From assembly GCA_039954875.1 (NCBI GenBank), contig CP157202.1:806001-870000 (forward strand): a stretch of DNA of 64,000 nucleotides. Direction: 5' to 3'. Positions within the stretch are counted from its first letter, which is position 1, and every line of letters begins with the position of its first letter. Source of the stretch: G039954875 sp039954875. Lineage in GTDB: Bacteria > Bacteroidota > Bacteroidia > Flavobacteriales > Blattabacteriaceae. The notes under the pieces were generated by a model. That model made no database searches and was not told the origin of the DNA. It saw only the letters and a list, made by a program, of their open reading frames with translations. Of this stretch, positions 61,340-64,000 are shown one piece after another. The position numbers and the translations under genes were made by a program.

Positions 61340-61985
61340 TACCGACAAGATTTACTCATACCAAAGGGATGCATAGCGACTGATCATTGCTGGAGTGACC
61401 CTATTCTCTTACTTCTAGCCTTCCAATGACGGGTAAGCTTCTATTAACCTGAATAAGCTCTTCTCGGTAGCTATATTTTTTTCGCACCGTTGAAGACGAT
61501 GCCTATAGGCCGTATACCCGAATGCAAAAATAGGTATACAAAAAGCAAAGTATGATTGATGCCGCCCAAATAGTGCCGAGATACAAGGCTTACATGGTAG
61601 TACATACGGATCAAATCAAATACTATGTTTTTCTCATACAATATCACTAACAAACCATCAGCCGGCCCCTTCGATGATCAAATAACGATCAATCTTGAGC
61701 GAGATGATCTTTTCCATTTCTATGGCGCTCCCCTATCCAACGCTGCCACTACATGAGGCGAGAATGGTTGCGATAGGCAAAAGATTCCGGATATAACCGG
61801 TGCTTACCGTGACTTATGAGCGCTTATACCTCTTACGTATCTTTGTGATGTAGGGGGGGGGTCTCCAACTTGCACTGTGGCTTCCAATAATTAGTCTATA
61901 AAGACTCGGCAAAGGTCGCAGAGATCAATGCCCCCCCTATATCGATACCCGGAACAAAGATTTTATGAGCCAATCCATATGTTTT
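61340..61985 (-). pseudogene. bioD: dethiobiotin synthetase, inactivated
   Basis: Minus-strand pieces in order: IFVPGIDIGGALISATFAES (family FVTGIDTxIGKTVxSAxLxEAL), NYWKPQCKLET, a gap, IEMEKIISLKIDRYLIIEGA, LVSRHYLGGINHTLLFVYLF, GIRPIGIVFNGAKKI and AMISRYASLW. The P-loop GKT is lost, and frames change at a G9 run near 61853-61861 and elsewhere. BioD closes the ureido ring of dethiobiotin. It directly follows the dead bioF. Confidence 0.68.
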
Positions 61986-61999
61986 CTGATAATTACAAA

Positions 62000-63104
62000 A
62001 TTAAACCGTCGATCTCTTTTTCAGCATTAAAACTTTGCGAGCAGATACGGAGACGTTATTTACATTTAGGCACAGTAGATTACAAGATAGCTTTGACAGC
62101 ATAGCCAACACCATTCAAGTCGATTTCAAATTTATACAAATCGTCGTTCTCCTCCGGTATAAAAATTTGAATAGGCGTCCTATTGGGATAAAAACGATAT
62201 AAAAAGTCATACTTTTGAATATATTTTTAAAAATCGTATATGACTCTTTGAAACCGTGTTCGCTCGACTGTAGAAGCCCTCAAATAGCGATGAGCTATTT
62301 GTATACGTATCAAAATTTCATAGGAGAATACTGTGGTGTAGATGAAGAAGGATGCAAAATTGATCAAGATATTTTCAACTATTTACAACCAATAACTACA
62401 GCCCCATTAATACCAATGGCTTTTCCAAAAGTATACAACCGGGCAAAAACATGGTCTTACAAACTCAAAGATGGGATAAGCCCCTCTCCATACTGCCCGT
62501 GAATAACTGTACTATGCGCCTCATCTATGATGATATAAACCGAATGTTTCTGACATAATGCTACAAGATCCGCCAAAGGGGCAATATATCCATCCATAGA
62601 ATAAAGGCTCTTTACAACGATAAATTTCGTACCCTGCAACTTTTTAAAATTTTTCTCCAGATTTTGTGCAAATCGTTGTGCTTTAATTTCAATTAATTGA
62701 CTCGCCCCAAACGGATCCCATAACGGATCAAATTATTTACTAGATAATCAAAAAGTACTGTGCCCCCCTTTGTAATATATTGGAGAATAGACACCTATGT
62801 TAGCACCATATACTGAATCGAACATCGATGCGGCTTAATGCTGATAAAACACAGATAATTCCCTCTCAATAATTTAATACATTTCCGAGTGTCCATTGAT
62901 GAGGCGAAATCCTGTTACCCCTCATTGATAGTGATTTTTTAAGCGTTATACCACAGCCAATCTTAGACCAATATGCTTAGCCAAACTCAGATGATCATTA
63001 GAACAAAAATCAATACTAGTCGTAGGGACTTGCTTCAATTTCCGACATTGATTTTGATTAATTCTAATGTTTATCTTAGCTTGTAATTTTTCAGGGAATA
63101 TCAT
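62000..63104 (-). pseudogene. bioF: 8-amino-7-oxononanoate synthase, inactivated
   Basis: From ATG 63104 a single frame with about nine stops reads MIFPEKLQAKINIRINQNQC, IDFCSNDHLSLAKHIGLR, GVTGFRLINGHSEMY, YGANIGVYSPIYYK, GTKFIVVKSLYSMDGYIAPL, YIIIDEAHSTVIHGQYGEGL and FARLYTFGKAIGINGAVVIG. The C-terminal part (STVPKCK-x-RLRICSQSFNAE, KEIDGLIL) follows in shifted frames. These are BioF/KBL-type aminotransferase landmarks (GSGGSRLLxGx, VxExxxSMDGDxAPL, DExHxxG, TFGKAxGxxGA); the PLP lysine is retained. Mostly nonsense changes rather than indels in the first two thirds. Confidence 0.78.
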
Positions 63105-63254
63105 GTGTTTGTACATTTAACCTCATTGGATCGATGGAATTAGAAAAGTGCCATATTGACATATTTTTAATGTGCGGTACTTACTTTTACATAAGTGGCA
63201 TAGTTCCTGATTCTTAAAATATAAATATATAAAGTTTTGTAACTTTAAGCTATT

Positions 63255-64000
63255 ATGATGAACGATACTTTTTCACCCAGACTCCAAGAAGTGATCACCT
63301 ATAGTAGAGAGGAGGCCTTACGTCTTGGTCACGAACAGATTGGCACAGAGCATTTGATATTAGGCATCATTCGCGCTGGAGAGGGTAAGGCAGTCAATAT
63401 TTTGCATGCACTCGATATTAATCTACAAGAAGTACGTAAAAAAATAGAGTCTATCATACCGGTCAAACCCTTTTTGAAAAACGAGGATAAGGAAAGCCTA
63501 GAGTTAACCAAACAAGTAGAACGGGTCTTAAAAATAGTTTATTTAGAAGCTAGATTATTTCAAAGCGCAGAGATCGATACATCCCATTTACTCCTATGCA
63601 TACTTCGCAATGAACATGACCCGATCACTAAAATATTTAAACTTTTTAATATCAATTATGATATTGTACGAGAAGAGTTTAAATTTCAATACCAAAACGA
63701 TCATACAAAAAAAAGTTTTCCACAAGCGGTCTATTCCGATGAAGAGATAGAGGGAGGAGGAGGCACTTTTGGAAGTAGTGGAGGCGCTTACCCAGGAAGT
63801 GCTTACACAAAAAGTCGTACCCCTGTGCTGGACAATTTTGGTCGAGATCTGACCTTGATTGCTCTAGAAGGTAAACTAGATCCCGTCGTGGGCCGTAATA
63901 AAGAAGTAGAACGTGTCTCTCAAATATTGAGTAGACGAAAAAAAAATAATCCCTTGCTCATCGGCGAGCCTGGAGTAGGTAAATCGGCCATTGCTGAAGG
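63255..64000 (+). CDS. clpC: ClpC-type AAA+ protease ATPase subunit (partial, runs off the right edge)
   Basis: The first 248 residues of a Clp ATPase. The N-terminal double-repeat domain begins FSPRLQEVITYSREEALRLG, HEQIGTEHLILGIIRAGEG; the linker is glycine/serine-rich (EEIEGGGGTFGSSGG). The first AAA+ module starts LDNFGRDLTLIALEGKLDPV, VGRNKEVERVSQILSRRKKN and reaches the Walker A NPLLIGEPGVGKSAIAEG at the window end. ClpC unfolds substrates for ClpP. Two adjacent ATG codons (63255, 63258) could serve as start. Uninterrupted so far. Confidence 0.92.
   Translation, partial: MMNDTFSPRLQEVITYSREEALRLGHEQIGTEHLILGIIRAGEGKAVNILHALDINLQEVRKKIESIIPVKPFLKNEDKESLELTKQVERVLKIVYLEARLFQSAEIDTSHLLLCILRNEHDPITKIFKLFNINYDIVREEFKFQYQNDHTKKSFPQAVYSDEEIEGGGGTFGSSGGAYPGSAYTKSRTPVLDNFGRDLTLIALEGKLDPVVGRNKEVERVSQILSRRKKNNPLLIGEPGVGKSAIAE

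Noticed and set aside
1..64000. CRISPR arrays or rRNA genes
   Set aside because: No regularly spaced direct repeats and no rRNA-like stretches were seen on either strand.

Overview
The window looks like a stretch of chromosome from a host-associated member of the Bacteroidota that is losing genes on a large scale. The phylum call rests on gene families and motifs: SusC/SusD remnants, a BBP2-type porin next to PII and Amt, a GldA-type ABC ATPase, a fused DAHP synthase/chorismate mutase, a KorA of Bacteroidota layout, and repeated TAnnTTTG promoter elements. Only about 31% of the window (roughly 20 kb) lies in intact reading frames. Most of the rest is recognisable gene debris with many stops and frameshifts, plus very AT-rich filler. 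An apparent OTU-protease remnant hints at past interaction with a eukaryotic host. No rRNA, tRNA, CRISPR array or transposase was recognised.

Layout. 1-1.6 kb: phosphopantetheinyl transferase (partial, minus), recX (minus), dead alkyltransferase-like gene. 1.7-4.2 kb: decayed ammonium module (porin-glnB-amt). 4.2-7.8 kb: unrecognised lysine-rich debris, including a partial copy of the mrp 5' end. 7.8-11.1 kb: intact mrp, nifU-like and korA. 11.1-12.6 kb: OTU-like remnant. 12.7-14.3 kb: intact pgi. 14.4-24 kb: dead lipoprotein, SusC, SusD, phosphodiesterase, calcineurin-like phosphoesterase (in two pieces), TsaC/Sua5-like and MFS-like genes. 25.1-26.8 kb: intact glnS. 27.2-34.9 kb: a complete but dead sugar/polyol operon (binding protein, fructokinase, mannitol dehydrogenase, second binding protein, ATPase, permease, zinc dehydrogenase). 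35-36.2 kb: dead gldA and dtd (minus). 36.2-41.3 kb: aromatic amino acid operon with a phenylalanine attenuator; pheA, aminotransferase and tyrA are frameshifted, while DAHP synthase/chorismate mutase and rsgA are intact. 41.5-42.7 kb: metK. 42.7-46.1 kb: debris. 46.2-49 kb: gltX and pepP, convergent. 49-54.3 kb: debris with a dead toxin-antitoxin pair and a large coiled-coil, tape-measure-like gene. 54.3-59.3 kb: tadA, rplY, prs, dead lysE-like gene and rnr (all minus). 59.6-61.3 kb: dnaX, split by a frameshift at an A10 tract. 61.3-63.1 kb: dead bioD and bioF. 63.3 kb to the end: clpC, partial.

Taken together, genes for translation, replication, RNA turnover, SAM and PRPP synthesis and Fe-S handling are kept. 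Genes for nutrient uptake (ammonium, glycans, sugars), biotin synthesis and the last steps of phenylalanine/tyrosine synthesis are decaying. The two most informative pieces of live or recently live regulation are the putative dnaX slippage site and the pheA leader/attenuator. All family names are from reading the translations; no database search was run.
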